From assembly GCA_964354865.1 (NCBI GenBank), contig CAYHBN010000002.1, positions 1-48,044 of the forward strand: a DNA stretch of 48,044 bases. The letters are read 5' to 3'. Within the stretch, counting starts at the first letter, position 1, and every line of letters begins with the position of its first letter. The notes under the pieces were generated by a model that did not search any database, had not been told where the DNA came from, and was given only the letters and a program-made list of their open reading frames with translations. Source of the DNA: JAHFJU01 sp964354865. GTDB lineage: Bacteria > Patescibacteriota > Gracilibacteria > UBA1369 > UM-FILTER-53-11. Both the position numbers and the translations under genes were made by a program. This document shows positions 1 to 7,635 of the stretch, piece by piece.

Positions 1-499
1 AAAAGAAACAGATATATAAAGGATGTGTATCGCAACCGCAGTAACAGAAGGTGAACGAGTATCAAATAAACCATAACCGTATACGAGTTTTCAATGAACG
101 CACCAATACTCAACACCCTTGCCGTCATATTCGGCACCGGGTGGCTAAAAACGCTTGTCCTAAGCAATAAACGGGATTTCTGCCATAAAAATTCTGAAGA
201 AATTTATCAAAGCATATCTGTTAAGTCAAACCGCTTCTGTAACCTGAATCAAACCTGAAATAGTGTACGAAGCAATTGCTAACCTGATAAGCTCACGAAA
301 TTAAACTAAAAAAGAGTCGCCATGTTACTAAATAAGAAGTGACAATACTAGACATATATTGCAAAATGCACATTATGGGCTTGATTTCGCATTTGACGCC
401 GTGGCTTTTGCGTGGCCTTTTAGCGTTTATTGTCAAATCACATTTTATTCGAGGTTGATTTTTTGCCTTATATATAAGAAAATGCGCCGTGCTTAACGT
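1..499. other. Left-edge stretch without a supported gene
   Basis: I see no convincing protein or RNA gene before the tRNA-Glu. A 54-codon ORF (94-258) has a -10-like TATACG eight bases before its ATG, but its product has no recognisable motif. AACCTGA occurs three times between 240 and 290, and a G+C-rich patch around 400-430 can fold weakly. No tmRNA, RNase P RNA or SRP RNA signature was recognised. Confidence 0.5.
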
Positions 500-576
500 G
501 CCGCGTTCGTCTAGTGGTCTAGGACGCCTCCCTCTCACGGAGGAAATCAGGGGTTCAAATCCCCTACGCGGTACCA
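500..576 (+). tRNA. tRNA-Glu (anticodon CTC)
   Basis: The cloverleaf closes fully. The acceptor GCCGCGT (500-506) pairs with ACGCGGT (566-572) with one G-U at the end, and the T arm AGGGG/CCCCT encloses TTCAAAT. The anticodon stem CCTCC/GGAGG encloses CTCTCAC, giving anticodon CTC. Discriminator A573 is followed by an encoded CCA (574-576). It reads GAG codons. Confidence 0.95.
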
Positions 577-591
577 TTTTTAGAGGTGGAG

Positions 592-628
592 GAGAGAGAA
601 TTAGGGAATGAGAGAGTTAGAGAAATAG
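592..628 (+). repeat. Purine-rich dispersed repeat, copy 1
   Basis: Just after tRNA-Glu lies a run of purine-rich words (AGAGAATTAGGGA, then GTTAGAG, then AATAGG). The same words recur in the same order at 15044-15074, and more loosely at 30117-30144. It could be low-complexity drift or a small dispersed element. Confidence 0.4.
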
Positions 629-690
629 GCGGCGGGTACACGTAGACTACGCAAAAATAAATATGCCTACTCAAACGACTAGTTACCACT

Positions 691-696
691 TATAAT
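691..696 (+). promoter_or_regulatory. -10 box of dnaJ, leaderless type
   Basis: A consensus TATAAT ends nine bases before the dnaJ ATG. A transcript starting about seven bases after the box would carry almost no 5' leader. No Shine-Dalgarno sequence is present. The -35 region is poor. Confidence 0.6.
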
Positions 697-705
697 CCAA
701 AAGCT

Positions 706-1848
706 ATGGCACAAAATTTATACGACATTCTTGGTTTGAAAAAAAATGCGAGTGAAGATGAGATCAAAAGGGCATATCGAAAAATGGCTCAAAAATATCA
801 TCCCGATACCTCGACCGGCGATAAAGGCGGTGAGCAGAAATTTAAAGAGGCAACGGCAGCGTACGAGGTTCTCTCTGACAAGCAAAAGCGTTCACAGTAC
901 GACCAATTTGGTGACAGCGCATTTGGTGGACAAAATGGAGGTGGCGCAGGCAATGGTGCAAATGGTTTCGACATGAACGGATTTGGCGGATTTGGCGATA
1001 ACCTAGCCGATATCTTCGAGTCGTTCTTTGGCGGACAACAAGGCGGGCGTGGTTCACAAAGTGGGCGGCAAGCCGCACGCGGCAACGACAGAGGTCTCGA
1101 CATAACACTCACCTTCGAAGAGGCGGCATTTGGCACTGAAAAAAGTTTTGAGATGGAAAAAATTTCTCGCTGTGAAAGGTGCGAGGGGTCGGGTGCAATG
1201 CCAGGCTCAAAAATTGCTACATGTGGCACGTGTAATGGCAGTGGTGAGGTTCGAGTAGTGAAAAATACCATGCTTGGTCAAATGACTACCCGTCGAGTAT
1301 GCGACCGCTGTGCAGGTGAGGGTTCTATACCTGAAAAACCATGTGATAAATGTAGCGGTATTGGGGTGATCAAACGAGATGAGAAGCTCAAAATTAAAAT
1401 TCCTGCGGGCGTTGACAGTGGCGCAACGCTCAAAATTAGCGGCAAAGGCGATGGTGCACCTCGTGGTGGCACGAGTGGTGATTTATACGTGAATATCAAC
1501 GTTAAAGAGCATAAATCATTTTCAAGGAAAGGCAGTGATGTTTATAGCGAACAGTCAATTGATCTCTTGCAAGCAATTCTGGGTAGTAACACGGATATAC
1601 AAACAATACACGGAGGGCTTAACATGAAGATCCCCGCGGGTACTCAAAGTGGCCGACTATTCAAATTGAAAGAGTACGGGATACCCAAGCTAGGCCGCGA
1701 AGGTAAAGGCGATCACTATGTGAAAGTAATAGTCGATATTCCACAAAAAATCTCAAAGAAGGAAAGAGAATTATATTTGCAAATGGCGACTGATAAACAA
1801 ATCGACGTGAGTGATGAAAAGGGCTTTCTCGGTAAGATATTTGAGTAA
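706..1848 (+). CDS. dnaJ: Chaperone DnaJ (Hsp40)
   Basis: Co-chaperone that stimulates DnaK ATPase activity and delivers unfolded clients in the cytoplasm. The 380 residues show the full type I layout. The J domain covers residues 1-70 with HPD at 32-34. A Gly/Phe-rich linker follows to about residue 125. A zinc-binding region has four CxxCxGxG repeats (CERCEGSG, CGTCNGSG, CDRCAGEG, CDKCSGIG). The C-terminal beta-sandwich substrate domains complete it. Length is usual for the family. The start is fixed by the TATAAT nine bases upstream. No dnaK or grpE lies next to it, so it appears to be a single transcription unit. Confidence 0.97.
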   Translation: MAQNLYDILGLKKNASEDEIKRAYRKMAQKYHPDTSTGDKGGEQKFKEATAAYEVLSDKQKRSQYDQFGDSAFGGQNGGGAGNGANGFDMNGFGGFGDNLADIFESFFGGQQGGRGSQSGRQAARGNDRGLDITLTFEEAAFGTEKSFEMEKISRCERCEGSGAMPGSKIATCGTCNGSGEVRVVKNTMLGQMTTRRVCDRCAGEGSIPEKPCDKCSGIGVIKRDEKLKIKIPAGVDSGATLKISGKGDGAPRGGTSGDLYVNINVKEHKSFSRKGSDVYSEQSIDLLQAILGSNTDIQTIHGGLNMKIPAGTQSGRLFKLKEYGIPKLGREGKGDHYVKVIVDIPQKISKKERELYLQMATDKQIDVSDEKGFLGKIFE

Positions 1849-1956
1849 GCTAATCCCCTACTCATAAAAAACTCGTCGAACTACCATGCTCTAAAATAGC
1901 TACTTTCGGCTCTTTTACTTTGTTATTAGACGCACTGTTATATAATGAGTGGCGTT

Positions 1957-2523
1957 ATGTTAAAACTTTCTTGGGATCTCTTCGTTATTGTGATTTTTAC
2001 GGTGATTGTTGCGTACAGCATAATCATCGGGAGAGAAAAAACTCTTCGAGTAACCATAGCCACTTATTTGGCTATACTAACGGCAGATGGCATAGGCAAT
2101 CTTTTTAAACAGTACCTCTTTTCGAACAAAGAGTTTACCGCATTGCTGAACATGGCTGGCTTTGGAATAGAAGACTATACATTAATAATGGTAAAGATAT
2201 TCGTCTGTATAGCCGCCATTGTTATAGTGACTATAAAAGGAGGTTTTTCGGTTACTTCAAACTTTCTCACCGGGGGTGCCGTTGGGGTAATCATGAATAT
2301 GATTTTTGGATTTTTAAGCGCGGGCCTACTCATTAGTACTTTTCTCGTATACTCATCGGGCGCATCTTTCGTAACGGGATCTGTAACTATGACTAATCAG
2401 ACACTGAACGAAGCGTATAACCAATCAGAGATGATTCGCATGATGATCGACAACTATAATTTCTGGTTCTCAGTCCCCTCTTTAGCTTTTATCATCACCA
2501 GTTTATTTAATAGTAAAGAATAG
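1957..2523 (+). CDS. Small multi-pass membrane protein, CvpA-like
   Basis: A 188-residue membrane protein with about four hydrophobic segments: an N-terminal helix, one near residues 50-60, a pair around 70-120, and a C-terminal one. The opening helix and the GREKTLR loop recall the CvpA (colicin V production) family, but I see no decisive motif. An ATG twelve bases earlier (1945) overlaps the TATAAT at 1941-1946. The start at 1957 leaves a ten-base gap after that box, as in other genes here, and is preferred. Function is unknown; CvpA-like proteins are inner-membrane proteins of unclear role. Confidence 0.6.
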   Translation: MLKLSWDLFVIVIFTVIVAYSIIIGREKTLRVTIATYLAILTADGIGNLFKQYLFSNKEFTALLNMAGFGIEDYTLIMVKIFVCIAAIVIVTIKGGFSVTSNFLTGGAVGVIMNMIFGFLSAGLLISTFLVYSSGASFVTGSVTMTNQTLNEAYNQSEMIRMMIDNYNFWFSVPSLAFIITSLFNSKE

Positions 2524-2573
2524 TGTTGAAGATTAAAACAGGTTGTGCTAAAAATGTTGGGCACAAAATGCAT

Positions 2574-2649
2574 GGGTCGGTAGCTCAGCTGGTAGAGCAA
2601 CAGCCTTTTAAGCTGATGGTCGCGGGTTCGATCCCCGCCCGACCCACCA
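2574..2649 (+). tRNA. tRNA-Lys (anticodon TTT)
   Basis: The acceptor GGGTCGG pairs perfectly with CCGACCC. The T arm is GCGGG-TTCGATC-CCCGC, the anticodon loop reads CTTTTAA with anticodon TTT, the discriminator is A2646 and CCA is encoded. A promoter-like TTGAAG (2526) with an A/T-rich -10 about 17 bases later lies upstream. A GCCCGC/GCGGGC hairpin follows at 2669-2686 without a T run. Confidence 0.95.
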
Positions 2650-2779
2650 CATTTACGAAGTAAATGGCGCCCGCCATAAAGCGGGCTTCGCACTTTGGCA
2701 TGAGCGAAGCGAATACCTTATTGCATGACACGAACCCCTCAAATGAACGAAGTGAGTTTGCGGTACCCTTCTATCCAAA

Positions 2780-2853
2780 CGAAACGCTATAGCGAATCTG
2801 CCCCGGCACAAACGCTATAACGTTACTGCGTGCAACTAGGCTATAGCGTTTCG
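2780..2853. repeat. 14-bp inverted repeat with a third internal copy
   Basis: CGAAACGCTATAGC (2780-2793) and its exact reverse complement (2840-2853) flank 46 bases. A third copy of the core AACGCTATA lies between them at 2811-2819. Perfect arms with an internal copy suggest either a cruciform or RNA stem, or a multi-site operator. Confidence 0.7.
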
Positions 2854-2865
2854 TATCACCGGTGA

Positions 2866-2930
2866 CGACTTTCAAAGGAGTACTTGGTACGAGCAGAAGC
2901 GGCCACGTTTGGCATGACACTGCTGTGTCA
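2866..2930. repeat. Shared intergenic element, copy 1
   Basis: It contains three blocks: CGACTTTCAAAGG (2866-2878), GTACTTGGTA (2880-2889) and CATGACACTGCTGTGTCAA (2913-2931), the last with a TGACAC-TGCT-GTGTCA palindrome. The same three blocks occur at 41583-41635 in a different order. Confidence 0.65.
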
Positions 2931-3116
2931 AATCTCCGCGAGGACCACTTTTTTAAATAAAATATAAAAAAGGGTTCAGTGCAATTCGCTTCTCTCATTG
3001 GCCTACCCAATGAGTACTCAAAAATAGATTTCATAATTTCGCCACATCAGTCGCTTGATCATTTGCGTAAAGTTGGGTAATCAGTAGGTATTCAAAAAAT
3101 CTAAAAAAACTCAATT

Positions 3117-3662
3117 ATGGATACTCAAGAACTCATTACGATTATACAAGCTGCGCAGATATCTGGAAAATCTATTCAGACCATGCGAAGAATGATTAAG
3201 CAGAAAAAGATCCGAGTCAAGAAACAAAAAACTCCGCAAGGTTTTAACTATTTAATAGTAAAAACTTCGCTCGATGAAATGATGAATGACTCTCATCCTA
3301 AAGCCTTTTTCAATGACTACCCGGCTGCGCCGACTATGCAGCAACAAGCTCCTGTAAATCACGAAACACAAGAGCAGATTCACCAGACGAGTACTCGAGC
3401 TGAACAGGCAACTACCTACGAGATGCCTACCCAAGAGGCTACCCGCGAACACCGTTCGATTAATCAAGACATAATCGAAGAGTTTCGAGGAGAGGTAGGC
3501 AAATTCAACACGACTATCCAAAAGATACTTGAGCAGCACCAAAGTGATAAGGCAAACTTTTTCGACCTTATCAAAACTTTTCAAGACCGTGTGATTGTTT
3601 TGGAAACTCAGATCAAACAACTTGAGGCTCCGAAACCTTCATGGTGGAAAGTTTGGAAGTAG
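3117..3662 (+). CDS. HTH / coiled-coil protein with aromatic-basic tail
   Basis: A 181-residue protein. Residues 1-55 look like an excisionase/MerR-type winged helix-turn-helix (QAAQISGKSIQTMRRMIKQ, followed by a basic strand). The middle is a Gln/Thr-rich linker and residues 115-170 form a predicted coiled coil. It ends in PKPSWWKVWK, an amphipathic aromatic-basic tail that may touch the membrane. It has the same plan as the 241-residue protein at 12498, which ends in a real membrane helix. Target DNA is unknown. No Shine-Dalgarno site precedes the start. Confidence 0.6.
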   Translation: MDTQELITIIQAAQISGKSIQTMRRMIKQKKIRVKKQKTPQGFNYLIVKTSLDEMMNDSHPKAFFNDYPAAPTMQQQAPVNHETQEQIHQTSTRAEQATTYEMPTQEATREHRSINQDIIEEFRGEVGKFNTTIQKILEQHQSDKANFFDLIKTFQDRVIVLETQIKQLEAPKPSWWKVWK

Positions 3663-3812
3663 GGGAGTTGGAAAAATTTCGCGCAATCCCGTTCATTACC
3701 AAAACTCAAAAGAGACAAATTGACAACTAAAGACGCAGCAGTTGGTCTTACTTTTTTTGGCTGTCGACAGTAATGTGTGCGCGTTACTTTTTTAGTCCTT
3801 AATTTTTTCTGT

Positions 3813-5075
3813 ATGTCATTTTTCGACAATACGCTCGCACTGATAGACAAAGCATCGAGCATCATGCACCTGGGCGCAGGCGCAAAGAGCATTTTGAGTA
3901 ATCCTGATCGCATAATTCAAGTGAGTGTTCCGGTAAAAATGGACTCGGGCGACGTAAAAGTTTTTACAGGATTTAGAGTGCAACACTGTAACTTGCCTGG
4001 CCCGTACAAAGGCGGCATTCGTTACCACCAAGATGTCAATATGGAAGAAGTTAAAGCCCTCGCGACACTCATGACTTTCAAGTGTTCTGTCGTTGGTATT
4101 CCACTCGGCGGTGGCAAGGGTGGCATTATCGTAAATCCAAAAGAATTATCAAAAGGAGAACTAGAACGCATGACTCGTAAGTATGCCGAATCGATTGCTC
4201 CATTCGTTGGTCCAACTCTCGACGTGCCAGCTCCTGACGTAAATACTGACGGACAAATTATGGCATGGTTCGCCGACGAGTACTCAAAAGTTAAAGGTGG
4301 CGCATTTCTTTCTGGGGTAGTCACTGGTAAGCCGCTCGCCTACGGAGGTTCACTTGGTCGTGATAAGGCGACTGCTCAAGGTGGATTTTATGTTCTCGAC
4401 GAAGTTATGAAACAGAAGGCGCTCGAACCAAAGAATACTCGTGTGGTTATTCAGGGATTTGGAAACGCGGGTAGTCACTGTGCAGAAATCCTCAGCAAGG
4501 CGGGCTACAAAGTCATTGCAGTATCTGACTCAAAAGGAGGTATCTATTCACCAGACGGAATCCACGTTACGAATGCACTCAGCTGCAAGTTTGAAAAGGG
4601 CAGCATTCAGGAATGCCAAGACGTAAGCATCACGGCTGGTCAGAAATGCGAACGACTAACCAACGAGCAGTTATTAGAGCTAGAATGCGACATTCTCGTG
4701 TTATCAGCCCTGGAGAATCAAGTGACTAGTCAGAATGCAAACAATGTTAAGGCGAAGATGATTTTAGAGCTTGCTAACGGCCCAACCACGACTGAAGCAG
4801 ATGAAATTTTGAAGCAAAAGGGGATTGTCGTTATTCCAGATATTTTGGCAAATGCGGGTGGCGTAACCGTCAGCTACTTTGAGCTCGTTCAAAATCAGGC
4901 TAACTTTTACTGGAGTGCGCAAGAAGTAGAAACTCGATTGAAAGAGATCATGGTGAACGCATGGAGACGTGTAGATGAAATGCACACAAAATATGATACT
5001 ACGTACCGTATGGGTGCGTTTATTTCTGCATTCGATCGATTGGATCAGATTATGAAAGTTCGCGGGATTGTATAA
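3813..5075 (+). CDS. gdhA: Glutamate dehydrogenase (Glu/Leu/Phe/Val dehydrogenase family)
   Basis: Catalyses reversible oxidative deamination of glutamate to 2-oxoglutarate and ammonia with NAD(P). The 421 residues show the substrate domain with GGIRYH and the catalytic-lysine loop PLGGGKGGI, the PAPDV motif, and a Rossmann domain with GFGNAG in the dinucleotide loop. The upstream in-frame ATG at 3777 would add a hydrophobic leader (MRVTFLVLNFF) that the family lacks, so the ATG at 3813 is preferred. A strong terminator follows directly. Glutamate dehydrogenase is not part of every reduced CPR genome and suggests some amino-acid metabolism here. Confidence 0.93.
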   Translation: MSFFDNTLALIDKASSIMHLGAGAKSILSNPDRIIQVSVPVKMDSGDVKVFTGFRVQHCNLPGPYKGGIRYHQDVNMEEVKALATLMTFKCSVVGIPLGGGKGGIIVNPKELSKGELERMTRKYAESIAPFVGPTLDVPAPDVNTDGQIMAWFADEYSKVKGGAFLSGVVTGKPLAYGGSLGRDKATAQGGFYVLDEVMKQKALEPKNTRVVIQGFGNAGSHCAEILSKAGYKVIAVSDSKGGIYSPDGIHVTNALSCKFEKGSIQECQDVSITAGQKCERLTNEQLLELECDILVLSALENQVTSQNANNVKAKMILELANGPTTTEADEILKQKGIVVIPDILANAGGVTVSYFELVQNQANFYWSAQEVETRLKEIMVNAWRRVDEMHTKYDTTYRMGAFISAFDRLDQIMKVRGIV

Positions 5076-5102
5076 GCAGGGGACTAGAAGAGAGAAGAAA
5101 AC

Positions 5103-5135
5103 AAAAGGCGGGGCCGAAAGGTTCCGCCTTTTTAC
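5103..5135 (+). terminator. Rho-independent terminator of gdhA
   Basis: A long stem AAAGGCGG..CC with a GAAA tetraloop and GG..CCGCCTTT, including two G-U pairs, is followed directly by a T run. It lies 28 bases after the gdhA stop. Confidence 0.9.
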
Positions 5136-5191
5136 TTTCCAGAAAGATTCGATTACTCTGTAGGCGCTTTATTCAATAAACATTTATTTTT

Positions 5192-5638
5192 ATGTTACGC
5201 GATCAAATCAATACCGACCTACTTAACGCGATGAAGGCGAAAGAAGAAATAAAACTTGGTGCGCTACGAATGCTCAAAGCAGCAATTATGAAGTTTGAAG
5301 TTTCAGACGGCGCGAAAAAAGAGGCGAGTGATGAAGCAGTACTCACACTGGTGAATAAAGAGATCAAGAGCCGCCGCGATTCTGTTGCAGCATTTAAAAC
5401 AGGCGGCCGCGATGACATGGCGGCACGCGAAGAAGCCGAGATTGCATGTTTAATGACATACATGCCCACTCAACTGTCTGAAGACGAAATTAGGGCCATT
5501 GCAAAAGAGGCTATTGCATTAAGCGGCGCGAGCTCAAAGGCAGACTTTGGCAAAGTCATGGGCGCGATGATGCCAAAGGTAAAAGGCAAAGCGGACGGGC
5601 AAGTCGTGAGCAAGGTAGTAGGGGAGTTACTTGCGTAA
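5192..5638 (+). CDS. yqeY: GatB/YqeY domain protein
   Basis: A 148-residue stand-alone YqeY protein, related to the tail domain of the GatB subunit of aspartyl/glutamyl-tRNA amidotransferase. It has the usual helical layout: N-terminal LRDQINTDLLNAMKAKEEIKLGALRML, then a charged helix, then the C-terminal YMPTQLSEDEI and the conserved KADFGKVMGAMMPKVKGKAD region. Such proteins probably contact tRNA, but the exact role is not settled. Its last 12 bases overlap the 3' end of the convergent gene at 5627. Confidence 0.92.
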   Translation: MLRDQINTDLLNAMKAKEEIKLGALRMLKAAIMKFEVSDGAKKEASDEAVLTLVNKEIKSRRDSVAAFKTGGRDDMAAREEAEIACLMTYMPTQLSEDEIRAIAKEAIALSGASSKADFGKVMGAMMPKVKGKADGQVVSKVVGELLA

Positions 5639-6400
5639 TCTATCTCTAAAATCGCTCACTGCTTCATAGGCTTCAATTAGGTCAGAATATACTCGAGTAT
5701 TTTTGACAGTATCATCTTTAAAGTAACCCTCTATCCTGTCTAATCCGTCGTATTGGTTAGTCGAAAATAGCCGTGCGCGCGCATACAAATCTGTATGCAT
5801 GAGCAAATCGTGCCGTGTTGCAAACTGACCAACTGCATCGAGCTGCCGCGGGGTAACCAAATCGTCTATGCCGCAGTTATATGTTGACGCGCCGCCATCA
5901 TCGTTACGTCTTATACCTGACTCGGGAATAATTCCCATTAAACCAAGATCAAACAATCGCATACTTGGAAGCACCGTGCCGTTTTCTAATAAAAGGTACT
6001 GCGATTGATAAAAGGCAGGGGAATCGGTATGATTAATAATACTCACTGCATCAACAGGATCAGAGTAATAGGGTGTACACAATTCCGTGTGGGCACCAAT
6101 TTTATGCGCGTAACGAAAATTAGTTAGATGTCGACGCAATTGAGGTAACTTTGATTTTAAATAACCATCGATCGTACCGCCCGCCTCGCATCGCATTTGC
6201 CATTTGCGAACTCCGAGCACTGAGGACGGCACTTCAAGTTCGTCTCTGTTTTGTCCGCCAATTTCAGCAACTCGCATCGCACGATTACTCATTTCAAGTA
6301 CCAAATATGCAGGAATAGAGTTATCTAGGCTTAACGCCCTAGGGCAAGTTTCAAAAATATCTCCTTTATGTAAAGTTAATTCTGCGGAAAATCGAGGCAT
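5627..6400 (-). CDS. Conserved-looking hypothetical protein
   Basis: A 257-residue soluble protein that I do not recognise. No signal peptide or membrane segment is visible. It is mixed alpha/beta in appearance, with an Asp/Tyr-rich C-terminal half. The ATG at 6400 is chosen over a TTG nine bases earlier. Codon use resembles the neighbours, so it is probably a real gene. It converges on yqeY with a 12-base overlap. Confidence 0.6.
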   Translation of the reverse strand: MPRFSAELTLHKGDIFETCPRALSLDNSIPAYLVLEMSNRAMRVAEIGGQNRDELEVPSSVLGVRKWQMRCEAGGTIDGYLKSKLPQLRRHLTNFRYAHKIGAHTELCTPYYSDPVDAVSIINHTDSPAFYQSQYLLLENGTVLPSMRLFDLGLMGIIPESGIRRNDDGGASTYNCGIDDLVTPRQLDAVGQFATRHDLLMHTDLYARARLFSTNQYDGLDRIEGYFKDDTVKNTRVYSDLIEAYEAVSDFRDRLRK

Positions 6401-6486
6401 GATAATCAAAAATTAATAGAGAAACGATGCGCTTCATTAAAACACATAATTCAAATCAATCAAGAGAACGACTGTCATAACAAAAA

Positions 6487-6515
6487 AAACAGACTAACTC
6501 TGCTTTGCAGAACCG
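6487..6515 (-). terminator. Possible terminator after tRNA-Tyr
   Basis: On the minus strand downstream of tRNA-Tyr, TCTGC-AAA-GCAGA is followed after nine bases by a run of eight T. The gap before the T run makes this imperfect. Confidence 0.45.
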
Positions 6516-6528
6516 CTCGCTTTTTTAA

Positions 6529-6819
6529 TGGTGGGCAGGGAGGGATTCGAACCCCCGAAGACGTTAAGCCGACAGATTTCATGTGTCCCTAAGATTTCTC
6601 ATAGGCATGGACTATATCTTTACCATTCCGATTTCTCGATGAAGGTATTCCGGTATCTAGTCTCTACGGCGCTCTCCAACAATGTTGAAGTTCCCACGGT
6701 ATTAGCATATCTCGTTAAAGACTTAGCTTTCACCGTTATCCCGGAAAGTTTACTGTAAGGTTTCCCTTACAGGCTGCCTTTTGACAGTCTGTTGCGTTTA
6801 GCCACTTCGCTACCTGCCC
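6529..6819 (-). tRNA. tRNA-Tyr (anticodon GTA), interrupted by an intron
   Basis: Exon 1 is 6819-6784 and exon 2 is 6579-6532, with an encoded CCA at 6531-6529. The joined exons give acceptor GGGCAGG/CCTGCCC, anticodon stem-loop ACAGACTGTAAATCTGT with anticodon GTA, a long class II variable arm, and a T arm around TTCGAAT. This is the normal bacterial tRNA-Tyr form. A 204-nt intron lies between anticodon bases 35 and 36, so the tRNA is unusable until spliced. It begins only five bases after the stop of the ORF at 6825 on the same strand, and may be co-transcribed with it. Confidence 0.93.
6580..6783 (-). ncRNA. Group I intron in the tRNA-Tyr anticodon loop
   Basis: Self-splicing intron of 204 nt. 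The last exon-1 base is U and the last intron base is G (6580), as group I splicing requires. The internal guide GCAGCCTG, six bases into the intron, pairs with exon 1 and puts a U-G wobble exactly at the splice site (P1). On the minus strand the R-like AGACTAGATACCGG (around 6664-6650) and S-like AAGATATAGTCC (6620-6609) can form P7 as GACTA/TAGTC. No ORF lies inside it. Confidence 0.9.
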
Positions 6820-6824
6820 ATTTT

Positions 6825-7418
6825 TCAAACTAACAAATCGCACAATACCTTTTCGCACATATGCAGTATTTTTTCAAGCAACTTCTTATCATTATAACGA
6901 ATATGTACAACTCCGTACGAAAGCTTTTTAGGAGAATTTGGCAGTGTCTGTCGAATATATGGCTGAGTAAACTGTGATTTCTGAACAGCTAAAACACGAG
7001 ACCAATAATCAATTATTTTCGGGATATCTTGGTCACTAAAACAATATAGATATATTCTAATTTTGTCTTTCTGTACTCCACATATCTCACGCAAAAACTT
7101 CATAAAAACCAAAAGGGTTTCCTTATCAGAATTCACAAAATCCACCGTATTACCAGATTTAGCACCTTCGCCTTTGTATAACATTAGAGCGGCAAGAAAT
7201 AAATCTTTCTCAATATTGAGCAGTGGATCTTTAAAGTTATAACTAAGAGGTTTCGAATCAAACCTAATCTTATTTTGTTCTTTTGCATTCCTGCGCTCAA
7301 CTCCAGACTTAATTAAATGCCTGTAGATAGTTTTAATACTCACCCCAAATACATCAGCTATTTGCTGGGCACTCTGGCCTTGTTTATATCGGGAAACAAT
7401 ATCTAAATCTAAAGACAT
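6825..7418 (-). CDS. HTH + LAGLIDADG-like endonuclease-type protein
   Basis: A 197-residue protein. Residues 1-40 are a helix-turn-helix (SAQQIADVFGVSIKTIYRHL). From about residue 70 there is a module of the type seen in LAGLIDADG-fold proteins: FLAALMLYKGEGA, VNSDKETLLVFMKFL, then a second half with YWSRVL and SQFTQPYI. I know this architecture from CPR genomes as an unassigned HTH/endonuclease-like family. Its stop lies five bases from the intron-bearing tRNA-Tyr on the same strand, which suggests a homing endonuclease associated with the intron but sitting outside it. The activity is inferred. A TATATT lies 11 bases before its ATG. Confidence 0.6.
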   Translation of the reverse strand: MSLDLDIVSRYKQGQSAQQIADVFGVSIKTIYRHLIKSGVERRNAKEQNKIRFDSKPLSYNFKDPLLNIEKDLFLAALMLYKGEGAKSGNTVDFVNSDKETLLVFMKFLREICGVQKDKIRIYLYCFSDQDIPKIIDYWSRVLAVQKSQFTQPYIRQTLPNSPKKLSYGVVHIRYNDKKLLEKILHMCEKVLCDLLV

Positions 7419-7494
7419 ATGTCCAACGTAATATACAATAGTCTGTTTAGTTTTTCACGACAAAAAGATTAATTCACTCTATTGATCTAATCGA

Positions 7495-7570
7495 TGGAGC
7501 CGCTTGTCGGAATCGAACCGACGACCCACAGTTTACAAAACTGTTGCTCTACCAGCTGAGCTAAAGCGGC
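7495..7570 (-). tRNA. tRNA-Thr (anticodon TGT)
   Basis: The acceptor GCCGCTT pairs with AAGCGGC. The anticodon stem-loop ACAGTTTTGTAAACTGT gives anticodon TGT, the T arm surrounds TTCGATT, the discriminator is T, and CCA is encoded at the low-coordinate end. It reads ACA and related Thr codons. Confidence 0.94.
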
Positions 7571-7635
7571 CAATGGTATTACCCACCAAGATACATAAAC
7601 AGTGCTAAAATGGGCTCGCCTATACTAGCAGACTC

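Larger units (their letters stand above)
2650..3116. other. Hairpin-rich intergenic region
   Basis: No coding gene is supported in these 467 bases. Hairpins are ATTTAC-GAA-GTAAAT (2651-2665), GCCCGC/GCGGGC (2669-2686), a 14-bp inverted repeat (2780-2853), TGACAC/GTGTCA (2915-2930) and CTCATTGG/CCAATGAG (2994-3014). Part of the region (2866-2930) is shared with the gap before yraN. It may serve as 3' processing structure for tRNA-Lys and as a control region for the HTH gene at 3117. Confidence 0.6.

Noticed and set aside
94..258. 54-codon ORF near the left edge
   Set aside because: A -10-like box lies eight bases before the ATG, but there is no -35, no motif and no neighbour to support it.
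293..577. 94-codon minus-strand ORF over tRNA-Glu
   Set aside because: Its N-terminal part is the antisense of the tRNA-Glu gene (MVPRRGFEPLISS is a typical antisense-tRNA artefact); the rest has no support.
2454..2693. 79-codon minus-strand ORF over tRNA-Lys
   Set aside because: It reads the tRNA-Lys gene antisense (SGGDRTRDHQLK) and overlaps the end of the membrane-protein gene.
2771..3034. 87-codon minus-strand ORF in the hairpin-rich gap
   Set aside because: It runs through inverted repeats and the shared intergenic element; composition is not protein-like.
6528..6758. 76-codon plus-strand ORF over the tRNA-Tyr/intron
   Set aside because: It is antisense to tRNA-Tyr exon 2 and the intron (MVGREGFEPPKT artefact); the RNA explanation is complete.
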